64,000 nt of DNA from the NCBI GenBank assembly GCA_001784435.1, contig MFQZ01000008.1, forward strand, positions 1-64,000, in the 5' to 3' direction. This document shows positions 42,767 to 52,033 of the stretch, piece by piece. Made by a program: the position numbers and the translations under genes. Origin of the DNA: Candidatus Magasanikbacteria bacterium RIFOXYC2_FULL_42_28 (GTDB lineage: Bacteria; Patescibacteria; ABY1; Magasanikbacterales; GWA2-37-8). Position 1 is the first letter of the stretch, and each line of letters opens with the position of its first letter. The notes beneath the pieces are model-generated. The model was not told the DNA's origin, did no database searches, and saw nothing but the letters and a program-made list of their open reading frames with translations.

Positions 42767-45196
42767 ATGGCAATTAAAAAATCACAACTCTATAGCTCTA
42801 TCTGGCAAGGATGCGACGAACTCCGTGGTGGTATGGATGCATCCCAGTATAAGGATTACGTCCTCGTGCTTTTGTTCGTTCGCTATGTCTCGGATAAATA
42901 TGCCGGTAAGGCCAATCAGCTCGTAGACATTCCGGCTGGTGGCAGTTTTTCTGATTTGATAAAACTCAAAGGTAAACCGGATATCGGTGACGGGATCAAT
43001 AAAGTTTTGAATAAGCTGGCCGAGGCCAATGGCTTGCAAGGTGTCATCGATGCTGTTGATTTTAACGACGAAGACAAGCTTGGCAAAGGCAAGGACATGC
43101 AGGACCGCCTTTCCAATCTTATCGCTATCTTTGAAAATCCTGATTTAGATTTCAGCAAGAATCGTGCCGAAGGTGATGACCTCTTGGGCGATGCTTACGA
43201 ATACTTGATGAAGCATTTCGCTGTTGAATCAGGAAAAAGCAAAGGACAATTTTATACTCCGGCCGAAGTTTCTCGCATTATGGCCAAAGTGATTGAAGCT
43301 AACAAAGCCGACACCGGTATGCACACGGTTTACGATCCGACCTGCGGTTCCGGTTCACTTCTTTTGAAAGTCGCCGAGGAAGCTCAAAAAATTACAATCT
43401 ACGGACAAGAGCTTGATAACGCTACTGCCGGACTCGCAACTCTTAACATGTGGCTTCATGGCAAGCCCGAGGCTGAAATTAAGAAAGGTCAGAGCACGCT
43501 TTCTACTCCGCTTTTCACCGAACATAGTGCCCTCAAAACTTTTGACTATGTCGTGGCCAATCCACCTTTTTCTTATAAGTCTTGGCGTAACGGCTTTGAT
43601 CCTGATCACGATCAATACGGCCGTTTTGACGGCTTCGGTATTCCTCCCAAGAAAAATGGCGACTTCGCTTTTCTTTTGCATATTTTAAAGTCGCTCAAGA
43701 GTACTGGGACCGGTGCAGTCATTTTGCCTCATGGTGTTTTGTTCCGTGGCAATGCTGAAGCGGAAATTCGCAAAAATATTATTGAACGAGGATATATCAA
43801 AGGTATCATCGGCTTACCGGCCAACCTTTTCTACGGTACCGGCATTCCGGCGTGTATTATTGTTTTAGATAAAGCCGGAGCTAGTGATCGCAAAGGCATT
43901 TTTATGATTGATGCCTCCAAAGGTTTTGTTAAAGACGGTAATAAGAATCGTTTGCGTGAGCAGGACATTCGCAAAATCGTGGACACTTGGAACGGCAAAT
44001 TGGAAACCGCCAAGTTTTCTCGCTTTGTGGCCAATGAGGAGATAAAGAAAAACGAATATAACCTCAATCTCCCACGCTACATCGATACGCAAGAGCTGGA
44101 AGATATCCAAGACATCGAAGCACATCTCAAAGGTGGAATTCCTGACGCTGACATTTCTGCTTTGTCCGCATATTGGGATATTTGCCCAACGCTTGAAAAA
44201 TCTCTTTTCAAAGCCAATGGCCGAAAAGGATACAGCGAATTGCTTATCGCTTCGGACGAAATAAAAAAGACTATTCTTACTCATCCGGAGTTTGAAGCTT
44301 TTAGAAAACAAACCCTGAATACTTTTGCCAAGTGGCAAAAAGCGTCAACTGATTTTCTCAAGAATATTGATACTGCCAATCATCCAAAAGCGGTCATTTA
44401 TAAAATTGCCAGCGACCTGCTTTCAGCTTGTGCCAATCTCAAACTGGTTGATAAGTATGATATCTATCAGCACCTGATGGCTTATTGGGAAGAAGTGATG
44501 CAGGACGATACGCATATTATTACCATTGACGGCTGGAAAGCTGGCAAGGAAATAATCCGCTTACAAAAAGAAAATAAAGGCAAGAAAAAAGAGATTGAAG
44601 GACTTGTCGGTCTTGAAGGTCGCCTTATCCCGATCTCTTTGGCTATCAAAACTTATTTTACCAAAGAGCAGAAAGCTCTTGATGATTTGAACGCTACCCT
44701 TGAACAGGTCGGCGTTGATATGGATTCGCTCAAAGACGAGCATGGCGGTGAGGAAGGCTTGCTCGAAGAAGTAATTGATAACGACAAAATCAGCAAGGCC
44801 AGTGTGCTTAAACGAATCAAAGAAATCAAAAACAGTGCGGACGATGTTGACGAGCTTGCTGTACTTGAAAAGTATTCAGCTTTGTTTGAAAAAGAAGCCG
44901 ACACCAAGAAAGCGATCAAAGACGCCGAGAAAGACTTGGAGAAAAAAGTGCTGGTTAAATATCCGACTTTTACCGAAGCAGAAATCAAAACTTTGGTGGT
45001 TGAGAATAAATGGATGGACGAATTGTCTGCTCGAGTTTTAGGCGAAATAGATCGTCTCTCCCAGACTCTCGCCGGCAGAGTTAAAGAATTAGCCGAGCGT
45101 TATGCCGAGCCAATGGCGGAAGTCACGAGCGAAGTGGAGACGCTTACCAAAAAGGTTGAGGATCATCTCGCTAAGATGGGATTTAAGCTTAAATAA
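42767..45196 (+). CDS. hsdM: Type I restriction-modification methyltransferase subunit M
   Basis: N6-adenine methyltransferase subunit that, with HsdS, methylates the recognition site. The N-terminal HsdM helical domain (YSSIWQGCDELRGGMDASQYKDYVLVLLF) is followed by SAM motif I (YDPTCGSGSLLL, near residue 190) and catalytic motif IV (NPPF, near 263). At 809 residues it is longer than the usual ~500: the C-terminal 300 residues are an added helical, coiled-coil-rich region (e.g. AIKDAEKDLEKKVLVKYPTFTEAEIK), as in some hsdM with fused extensions. Confidence 0.94.
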   Translation: MAIKKSQLYSSIWQGCDELRGGMDASQYKDYVLVLLFVRYVSDKYAGKANQLVDIPAGGSFSDLIKLKGKPDIGDGINKVLNKLAEANGLQGVIDAVDFNDEDKLGKGKDMQDRLSNLIAIFENPDLDFSKNRAEGDDLLGDAYEYLMKHFAVESGKSKGQFYTPAEVSRIMAKVIEANKADTGMHTVYDPTCGSGSLLLKVAEEAQKITIYGQELDNATAGLATLNMWLHGKPEAEIKKGQSTLSTPLFTEHSALKTFDYVVANPPFSYKSWRNGFDPDHDQYGRFDGFGIPPKKNGDFAFLLHILKSLKSTGTGAVILPHGVLFRGNAEAEIRKNIIERGYIKGIIGLPANLFYGTGIPACIIVLDKAGASDRKGIFMIDASKGFVKDGNKNRLREQDIRKIVDTWNGKLETAKFSRFVANEEIKKNEYNLNLPRYIDTQELEDIQDIEAHLKGGIPDADISALSAYWDICPTLEKSLFKANGRKGYSELLIASDEIKKTILTHPEFEAFRKQTLNTFAKWQKASTDFLKNIDTANHPKAVIYKIASDLLSACANLKLVDKYDIYQHLMAYWEEVMQDDTHIITIDGWKAGKEIIRLQKENKGKKKEIEGLVGLEGRLIPISLAIKTYFTKEQKALDDLNATLEQVGVDMDSLKDEHGGEEGLLEEVIDNDKISKASVLKRIKEIKNSADDVDELAVLEKYSALFEKEADTKKAIKDAEKDLEKKVLVKYPTFTEAEIKTLVVENKWMDELSARVLGEIDRLSQTLAGRVKELAERYAEPMAEVTSEVETLTKKVEDHLAKMGFKLK

Positions 45197-45197
45197 T

Positions 45198-45950
45198 ATG
45201 GCAAATCTAACCACGAACGAAAAACAAATACTTGAGAAGCTATTCCAAATGAACGGTGGTTATGTTTTGAATTTCTCCGATAGGACTATGGGTGAATTTT
45301 TCAGGGATGATATTGGTATGGATATTTATAGTAAAAAGTATCTGTACAGTAGTGGATCAAAGGCTAACCGTTTGAGAGGTTTGTGGTTGAATGGCGACGA
45401 TAAAGTTGTCGGCAAGAGCGTTGTCAAGTTACTTGAATATGTTGAGAATCAAATCCTTATAGACAATCTTAAAAAGGAAGATTTTCCGGAGGACAGAATG
45501 AAAGCAGGCAAAAATGTTGCCGAGAGATTGTTGGGTAAAAAAACGGATAAGAAAGAAAACAAGTCCGAAGCCACATTCAAAAACGGTAACATCAACATTC
45601 TTTTGCAGAAAGATATTTTTGACCACGTACAAAAACTTTTAAATGACGGGCATTGTTTTAATGCTGTTGAGGAGGCTTACAAGGTTGTTAGAAAAAAATT
45701 GAAGGATGTTTCCGGCAAAGAAAAAGCGACTGACGCTTTTAGTGCCACAAATTACGACAAGATTTTTGGTCACCAGCCTGTTGATGACGCAGAAAAAGAC
45801 TTTTTCGAAGGTATTAAGTTTTTGCATATGGCCATCCAATTTTTGAGAAACGAGAAAGCCCACACACCAGCTCGTGATTTAGATAAGAATTTGGCTATCC
45901 ATTACATCTCCCTAGCCAGCTTGGCCTACGATCTGATTAACAGGAAATAA
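45198..45950 (+). CDS. AbiJ-N/Ymh-like HEPN protein inside the RM operon
   Basis: A 250-residue protein, ATG 45198, directly after hsdM and 1 bp before hsdS. The N-terminal half (MNGGYVLNFSDRTMGEFFRDDIGMDIYS, shown by NFSDRTMGEFF and SGSKANRLRGLW) resembles the AbiJ N-terminal domain. The C-terminal half resembles TIGR02391/Ymh proteins and carries the HEPN RNase signature RxxxxH as RNEKAH (R217, H222). HEPN proteins typically cut RNA as abortive-infection effectors. Its presence between M and S suggests it is released or armed when the RM complex is attacked (inference). Confidence 0.75.
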   Translation: MANLTTNEKQILEKLFQMNGGYVLNFSDRTMGEFFRDDIGMDIYSKKYLYSSGSKANRLRGLWLNGDDKVVGKSVVKLLEYVENQILIDNLKKEDFPEDRMKAGKNVAERLLGKKTDKKENKSEATFKNGNINILLQKDIFDHVQKLLNDGHCFNAVEEAYKVVRKKLKDVSGKEKATDAFSATNYDKIFGHQPVDDAEKDFFEGIKFLHMAIQFLRNEKAHTPARDLDKNLAIHYISLASLAYDLINRK

Positions 45951-45951
45951 T

Positions 45952-47148
45952 ATGACAACAACTACACAAAAAATTCCATCAGGATATAAACAAACCGAGA
46001 TCGGTGTGATTCCGGCCGATTGGGATGTCAAAAATTTAGGTAATGTTTGTGAAAAAATAACCACCGGAAAACTTAACGCCAATGCAATGGTTGAAGGTGG
46101 TGAGTATCGTTTTTATACGTGTGCCAAAGATTATTATCGAATAAATCGTTATGCTTTTGATACTGAGGCACTGTTAGTTTCTGGTAATGGTGCAAATGTT
46201 GGATATGTACATTACTACAAAGGGAAATTTAATGCTTACCAAAGAACGTATGTGCTATCTGATTTTTCAGCAGACATCCAATATATAAAATTATTTTTGG
46301 ATAGAAATTTACAGGAAAGAATAAGAGTAGAAGTTAATGCAGGCAATACCCCATATATCACAATGGGTACACTTACGGAAATGCAACTTGCAGTTCCTCC
46401 ATTCAAAACTGAACAAACTGCAATTGCGACCACCATCTCCGATATAGGTATGTTGGTTGAAAAGTTTGAAAAATTAATTGGAAAGAAAAAGAATATCAAA
46501 CAGGGTGTAATGCAGGAACTTCTTACTAAGAAGCGACGCCTTTCGGGATTTTCTAGTAAGTGGGAAACGAAAACCTTGGGTGATTTAGTTGATGTAAAAG
46601 ACGGTACGCACCAAACACCAAGATATGTTGATGAGGGCGTACCTTTTTATAGTGTTGAAAGCGTTACCAGCAATGATTTTGAAAATACTAAATATATTAG
46701 TGAAACCGAACATAGACTATTAACCAAAAATTTCCGAATAGAAAAGGGTGATATTTTAATGACAAGAATCGGGTCTATTGGAGATTGCAAATTGATTACA
46801 TGGGAACCGAATGCCAGTTTTTATGTGAGCTTGGCTTTGCTAAAACCCAAAGATAAAAAGACCTCTCTTTATATCTACCATTTTTCTAAGACAGATTTCT
46901 TTAAAAAAGAATTAGAGGATAGATCCTTGCAATGGGCTGTGCCTAAAAAAATTAATCTCGGCGAGATTTCCAAAGTAAAAATTTATCTCCCAGTTGATCC
47001 TGAAGAACAAACCGCTATCGCCACTGTCTTGTCAGATATGGACACAGAAATTGAAAAACTGGAATCGCAACTTACCAAATACCAAAATATTAAACAAGGA
47101 ATGATGCAAACACTTTTAACAGGCAAAATAAGATTACTTACAAAATAA
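45952..47148 (+). CDS. hsdS: Type I restriction specificity subunit S
   Basis: Determines the DNA target of the HsdM/HsdR complex. The 398 residues show the two-fold layout of HsdS: target-recognition domain 1 (from TEIGVIPADWDVKNLGNVCEK), conserved helix 1 (EQTAIATTISDIGMLVEKFEKLI), domain 2 (from KWETKTLGDLVDVKDGTHQTP) and conserved helix 2 (EEQTAIATVLSDMDTEIEKLESQL). The two helices are near-repeats, which favours recombination between halves. The two domains would read a bipartite site of unknown sequence. Confidence 0.94.
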   Translation: MTTTTQKIPSGYKQTEIGVIPADWDVKNLGNVCEKITTGKLNANAMVEGGEYRFYTCAKDYYRINRYAFDTEALLVSGNGANVGYVHYYKGKFNAYQRTYVLSDFSADIQYIKLFLDRNLQERIRVEVNAGNTPYITMGTLTEMQLAVPPFKTEQTAIATTISDIGMLVEKFEKLIGKKKNIKQGVMQELLTKKRRLSGFSSKWETKTLGDLVDVKDGTHQTPRYVDEGVPFYSVESVTSNDFENTKYISETEHRLLTKNFRIEKGDILMTRIGSIGDCKLITWEPNASFYVSLALLKPKDKKTSLYIYHFSKTDFFKKELEDRSLQWAVPKKINLGEISKVKIYLPVDPEEQTAIATVLSDMDTEIEKLESQLTKYQNIKQGMMQTLLTGKIRLLTK

Positions 47149-47152
47149 CAAT

Positions 47153-50100
47153 ATGGAAACACTAAACACAACTAAAGTCGGCCAGCTGGAACGCAAAACG
47201 CAAGATCGTATTGTGGCTTTGTTTCGTGATCGGCTTGGCTATGATTATCTCGGCAACTTTGAAGAGCGAGAGGAAAACAACAATGTTGAAGAGGTCTATT
47301 TGCGCTCTTTTCTTTTGCGTTCCGGACACAGCGAAACTTTGATCAGCAAAGCCATTGAGAAGTTAAAGAAATGCACCAATCGTCCGCAGATGAGCTTGTA
47401 TGATCTGAATAAAGAAACTTACAGCTTGCTTCGCTACAGTGCCAAAGAACGAGAGAAATTGGGAGAGCACAAGCAGGATGTTGAATTCATTGACTGGGAA
47501 CATCCGGAGAATAATCATTTTGCGATTGCCGAGGAAGTGACGATCAAAGGCAACCGTACCAAACGGCCGGATATCGTGCTGTATGTAAACGGCATTGCTG
47601 TCGGTGTGATTGAACTCAAGCGAAGCATTGTTTCCGTGTCCGAAGGCATTCGCCAAAACATTGGCAATCAAAAAGAAGAATTTATCAAAACATTTTTCGG
47701 TACGATTCAGTTAGTTATGGCTGGTAATGACACTGAAGGTTTGCGTTATGGCACGACCGAAACTCCCGAACAACATTATTTGTCTTGGAAAGAGACAGGT
47801 CTCGGCAGTGAGTCCAGATTGGACCGAGCTATTTTGCAGATTTGCGATAAGAAGCGTTTATTGGAAATTATCCACGACTTTATTGTTTTTGATAGCGGTA
47901 TAAAAAAGACTTGCCGACATAATCAGTATTTTGGCGTTAAGGCCGCTCAGGATTATGTCAATCGTCACGAGGGTGGAATTGTTTGGCATACGCAAGGTAG
48001 TGGCAAGAGTTTGACGATGGTCTGGCTGGCTAAATGGATTCGCGAGAATATCAACGATGCTCGGGTGCTTTTACTTACCGACCGCACCGAACTTGATCAG
48101 CAAATCAAACAGGTTTTTGACGGCGTGAACGAAGAAATATATCGAGCACCAAGTGCCAGAGATTTATTGGACGAATTAAACAAAAAAGATAAGTGGTTGC
48201 TTTGTTCGCTCGTGCATAAATTTGGCCGAGTAAACGGGACCGGCGAGCTTGATGTTGATGACTATCTTTCAGAGATAAAGAAAAACTTGCCGAAGGACTT
48301 TTCTGCCAAAGGCAATTTGTTTGTGTTTGTGGATGAATGTCATCGCTCTCATACCGGCAAACTGCACGAAGCGATGAAGGAACTTTTGCCAACGGCAACA
48401 TTCCTTGGCTTTACCGGCACTCCGCTTCTCAAGGTTGATAAATCAAACAGCATCGGGGCGTTTGGACCGTATATCCATACTTATAAATATAACGAGGCCG
48501 TGGCCGACAAGGTGGTTTTGGATTTACGTTATGAAGCTCGCCGAGTTGATCAAAGTATCAGCTCCCAAGATAAGATCGACGAATGGTTTGAAGAACGCAC
48601 CCAAGGGCTTACTGATGTCGCCAAAGCAGAACTCAAGCGACGTTGGGGTACGATGCAAAGTTTGCTCTCATCTCGATCACGACTGGAGAAAGTGGTTTTT
48701 GATATCTTAGATGACTTCTACAAAAAGGATCGCTTAGCCAGTGGTCGTGGCAATGCCATGCTCGTGGCCAGCAGTATCTATGAAGCTTGTCAGTATTATG
48801 AAATTTTCCAGACGATGGGCTTTACCAAGTGTGCCGTGGTGACTTCTTACGAACCCGGTGCTTTGTCTACCGATACTCGCGAATATGCGGTTTATCAGAA
48901 AATGTTAAACGGCAAGAGCACGGAAGATTTTGAGAAAGAAATCAAAAAGAAATTCATTGAAACTCCGGGTCAAATGCAACTGCTGATTGTGGTGGACAAA
49001 CTTTTGACTGGTTTTGACGCACCGCCAGCTACTTATCTCTACATTGATAAGAATATGCAGGATCACGGCTTGTTCCAAGCGATTTGTCGTGTGAACCGAT
49101 TGGATGGCGAAGATAAAGAGTACGGCTATATTGTGGACTATCGGGACCTATTCAAAAAACTAGAGAAAGCTGTCGGCGATTATACTGCCGGTGCTCTTGA
49201 GGGTTTTGATAAGGAAGACGTGCTCGGGCTTTTGAAGGATCGCATGGATGAAGGCAAAAAGGATTTGGATGAGGCAATGGAAATTGTGAAGGCACTTTGC
49301 GAGCCAGTCTCTCCGCCGAAAGATTCAGCCATGTATATCCGCTACTTCTGCGGTGATGTTGAAAACCCTTACTCCCTCAAAGAAAATGAAATCAAGCGAG
49401 TAAAACTTTATAAATCTGTCAGTCATTTGCTTCGAGCTTATGCCGACTTGGCCAACGATATGGCTGATGCTGGTTATACCAAAGATCAGGCACAAGCGAT
49501 TGAGCGAGAAGTTAGACACTACGAACAAGTACGAATGGAAGTTAAACTTGCCAGCGGTGATTACATTGATCTGAAGAAATACGAACCGGCAATGCGAGTT
49601 TTGATTGACCGTTATATTTCGGCTACCGAAAGCGAGAAGTTGTCGGCTTTTGACGATATGACTTTGGTGGACTTAATTGTGAAGAAAGGTGAAGACGCTT
49701 TGAATGACTTGCCAGACGCTATTAAGCAAAGTCAGGAAGCGGTTGCCGAAACAATTGAGAACAACGTCCGCAAGCTGATCATTGATGAGATGCCGACTAA
49801 CCCGAAGTATTATTTGCGAATGTCCGAACTCTTGGATGAGCTGGTCAAGAAACGCAAACAGGCTGACGTTGAGTATAAGGAATATTTAAAGCAGATTGTG
49901 GCTTTGTCCAAGAAAGTTAAAAACCCAATGGACGAGTCTGTTGGTGCGGAAATAAATACCTCTACTAAGCGAGCGATTTATGACAATCTTGGTCAGGATG
50001 TAAATAAGGCCGTGGCGGTGCATGAAGCCGTGATCGCTTCGAGGCAAGCCGACTGGCGTGGCAATCGTTTGAAAGAACGAGCAATCAAGATTGAAATCAA

Positions 50101-50176
50101 AAACGCTTTGCCCGAAATCACAGACGAGGAATTGAAAAACCTTTTTGAGATTATCAAGAATCAAAATGAGTACTAA
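47153..50176 (+). CDS. hsdR: Type I restriction endonuclease subunit R
   Basis: ATP-driven translocase and nuclease, 1007 residues. The N-terminal PD-(D/E)xK nuclease has RPDIVLYVNGIAVGVIELKRS (catalytic D...ExK) near residue 140; SF2 helicase motif I is HTQGSGKSLTM (near 278) and motif II is VDECHRS (DECH, near 394); TGTPLL and the second RecA lobe (VVDKLLTGFDAPPATYLYIDK) follow. All key residues are intact, so the enzyme should be active. Stop codon overlaps the next start. Confidence 0.96.
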   Translation: METLNTTKVGQLERKTQDRIVALFRDRLGYDYLGNFEEREENNNVEEVYLRSFLLRSGHSETLISKAIEKLKKCTNRPQMSLYDLNKETYSLLRYSAKEREKLGEHKQDVEFIDWEHPENNHFAIAEEVTIKGNRTKRPDIVLYVNGIAVGVIELKRSIVSVSEGIRQNIGNQKEEFIKTFFGTIQLVMAGNDTEGLRYGTTETPEQHYLSWKETGLGSESRLDRAILQICDKKRLLEIIHDFIVFDSGIKKTCRHNQYFGVKAAQDYVNRHEGGIVWHTQGSGKSLTMVWLAKWIRENINDARVLLLTDRTELDQQIKQVFDGVNEEIYRAPSARDLLDELNKKDKWLLCSLVHKFGRVNGTGELDVDDYLSEIKKNLPKDFSAKGNLFVFVDECHRSHTGKLHEAMKELLPTATFLGFTGTPLLKVDKSNSIGAFGPYIHTYKYNEAVADKVVLDLRYEARRVDQSISSQDKIDEWFEERTQGLTDVAKAELKRRWGTMQSLLSSRSRLEKVVFDILDDFYKKDRLASGRGNAMLVASSIYEACQYYEIFQTMGFTKCAVVTSYEPGALSTDTREYAVYQKMLNGKSTEDFEKEIKKKFIETPGQMQLLIVVDKLLTGFDAPPATYLYIDKNMQDHGLFQAICRVNRLDGEDKEYGYIVDYRDLFKKLEKAVGDYTAGALEGFDKEDVLGLLKDRMDEGKKDLDEAMEIVKALCEPVSPPKDSAMYIRYFCGDVENPYSLKENEIKRVKLYKSVSHLLRAYADLANDMADAGYTKDQAQAIEREVRHYEQVRMEVKLASGDYIDLKKYEPAMRVLIDRYISATESEKLSAFDDMTLVDLIVKKGEDALNDLPDAIKQSQEAVAETIENNVRKLIIDEMPTNPKYYLRMSELLDELVKKRKQADVEYKEYLKQIVALSKKVKNPMDESVGAEINTSTKRAIYDNLGQDVNKAVAVHEAVIASRQADWRGNRLKERAIKIEIKNALPEITDEELKNLFEIIKNQNEY

Positions 50177-50891
50177 TTCTTATCTACAACTTGGCAGTGT
50201 TGAAGCATTGGTCGTCCGCAAGCCGATCAAGAATTTGCATCTTTCGGTTTTGCCTCCCAACGGTTGGGTGCGTGTCACTGCACCAGCAAATATGAAAGAC
50301 GACGCTATCCGTACGCTCTTGGCTTTGAGATTGCCATGGATCAAGAAACAGCAAGCCAAATTTACTGGCCAAGAAAGGCAAACCAAGCGTGATTATTCCT
50401 CCGGTGAAAGCCATTACTTTTTTGGTAAACGCTATCGCCTTGAAGTGGTTTATAAAGACGAGGCACCTGTTGTTACCTTGAAAGGAAAAAATAAGATTAT
50501 TTTACAGGTTCGACCGAAAAGTCCGGCGATCAAACGCCGAGAAGTGATGATGGATTGGTATCGCAAGGAGTTGCACACGGTCGTTGATGAATTGATTGCC
50601 AAGTGGCAAAAGAAAATGGGCGTAGAGGTTAAATTTTGGGGTATTAAGCAGATGAAGACTCGTTGGGGTACCTGCAATCACAAGCGAGCTCGAGTCTTGA
50701 TAAACCTAGAGCTAGCCAAAAAGCCGATCGCTTGCGTGGAGTATGTCGTAGTCCACGAGCTTTTGCATTTGATTGAGAAAAAACACAGCGACAAATTTGT
50801 CGCCCTAATGGCAAAATACATTCCGAAATGGAAAGGCATAAAAGAGGAACTGAACAGTTTTATTTTGTCGTACGAGGAGTGGAAGTATTAG
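50166..50891 (+). CDS. YgjP-type M48-like zinc metallopeptidase
   Basis: A 241-residue protein of the YgjP/DUF45 (WLM-related) family. The zinc motif HELLHLIEKKHSDKF contains HExxH and a downstream His, and the family-typical KTRWGTCNHKRARVLINLELAKKP precedes it (TRWGTC is diagnostic). The ATG at 50166 overlaps the hsdR stop by 11 bp. Genes of this family commonly sit after hsdR and may process or remove restriction components; the function has not been settled. Confidence 0.9.
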   Translation: MSTNSYLQLGSVEALVVRKPIKNLHLSVLPPNGWVRVTAPANMKDDAIRTLLALRLPWIKKQQAKFTGQERQTKRDYSSGESHYFFGKRYRLEVVYKDEAPVVTLKGKNKIILQVRPKSPAIKRREVMMDWYRKELHTVVDELIAKWQKKMGVEVKFWGIKQMKTRWGTCNHKRARVLINLELAKKPIACVEYVVVHELLHLIEKKHSDKFVALMAKYIPKWKGIKEELNSFILSYEEWKY

Positions 50892-50962
50892 TCTTGACTA
50901 GTAAAAATAGGCTGTAATTTGCTATCGAAAAATTTTCGATAAACTGATATAATTATTGTAGT

Positions 50963-52033
50963 ATGAAATCACAATCCTCAAAAATTAAAGTCGTTGATTT
51001 ATTTTGTGGCATTGGTGGACTGACTCACGGTCTTATCAAGGAGGGTTTAGATGTGGTGGCAGGAATTGATAACGATTCAAGTTGTAAATTTGGTTATGAA
51101 TACAACAACAAGGCTCAATTTATTGATAGCGACATTCTTAAGGTAACACCTGATCAAATAAATAAATTATTTGGTACAAAAAAGGGCACAATACGTGTTC
51201 TTGCTGGTTGTGCCCCTTGCCAGCCATTTTCAAGATTGAATCTAAAAAAAGTCACCGAAAAACAACTTGAGCCACTGGGTAAATTTGCTCAACTTATTGC
51301 GACTGTTCAGCCAGACATTGTCTCAATGGAAAATGTTAGTGGTTTAGCTGACACAAATAAATACCCCGTCTTTGCTAAATTTATAAAGACTCTGGAGGAT
51401 AACGGATATAAATATAAATATGAAGTGGTAGATGTCTCAGAATTTGGCGTACCTCAAAAACGAAAACGATTAGTTTTATTGGCCTCAAAGTTTGGTGAAA
51501 TTGAATTGATAAAAAGAACTCACAAAGACAAGCGAGTTACTGTTCGTGATGTTATAAAACACCTTGAACCAATCAAAGATGGTCAAACAAGTAAAAAAGA
51601 CCCTCTTCATAAGGCAAGAAAACTTGATCCAATAAATCTTGATCGAATCAAGGCGACTCCACATAATGGCGGGAATTCAGAAAGTTGGAGTGAAGATTTA
51701 ATGCTTGATTGCCACAAAAAAGCTTCAGGAAAGACTTATCGAAGTACCGTTTATGGCCGAATGAGATGGGACGAACCAGCACCGACTATGACAACTCAAT
51801 GCATAGGTTTAGGGAATGGTCGTTTTGGTCACCCAACACAAAATCGTGCTATAAGTTTAAGGGAGGCCGCAATATTTCAAACATTCCCTGAAAATTATAA
51901 ATTTACCGAGTCCGAAGACTCTATGGTGGTTACTAAAGTGGCAAAGTTTATTGGAAACGCAGTACCAGTAAGGCTGGGATCAGTCATTGGCAAGAGTATC
52001 AAGAATCACCTCAAATATTATGAAAAACAATAA
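50963..52033 (+). CDS. DNA (cytosine-5) methyltransferase
   Basis: A 356-residue C5-MTase with all key motifs: motif I VVDLFCGIGGLTHGL, motif IV GCAPCQPFS (catalytic Cys86), motif VI MENV (E123), motif VIII-like QKRKRLVLLAS and motif X IGNAVPVRLG. It would protect DNA by methylating a short site. No companion restriction nuclease of a usual kind follows. Instead the 3' end overlaps by 14 bp with a GHKL ATPase gene, a pairing reported for MutL/MORC-like ATPases in prokaryotic modification loci. Confidence 0.95.
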   Translation: MKSQSSKIKVVDLFCGIGGLTHGLIKEGLDVVAGIDNDSSCKFGYEYNNKAQFIDSDILKVTPDQINKLFGTKKGTIRVLAGCAPCQPFSRLNLKKVTEKQLEPLGKFAQLIATVQPDIVSMENVSGLADTNKYPVFAKFIKTLEDNGYKYKYEVVDVSEFGVPQKRKRLVLLASKFGEIELIKRTHKDKRVTVRDVIKHLEPIKDGQTSKKDPLHKARKLDPINLDRIKATPHNGGNSESWSEDLMLDCHKKASGKTYRSTVYGRMRWDEPAPTMTTQCIGLGNGRFGHPTQNRAISLREAAIFQTFPENYKFTESEDSMVVTKVAKFIGNAVPVRLGSVIGKSIKNHLKYYEKQ

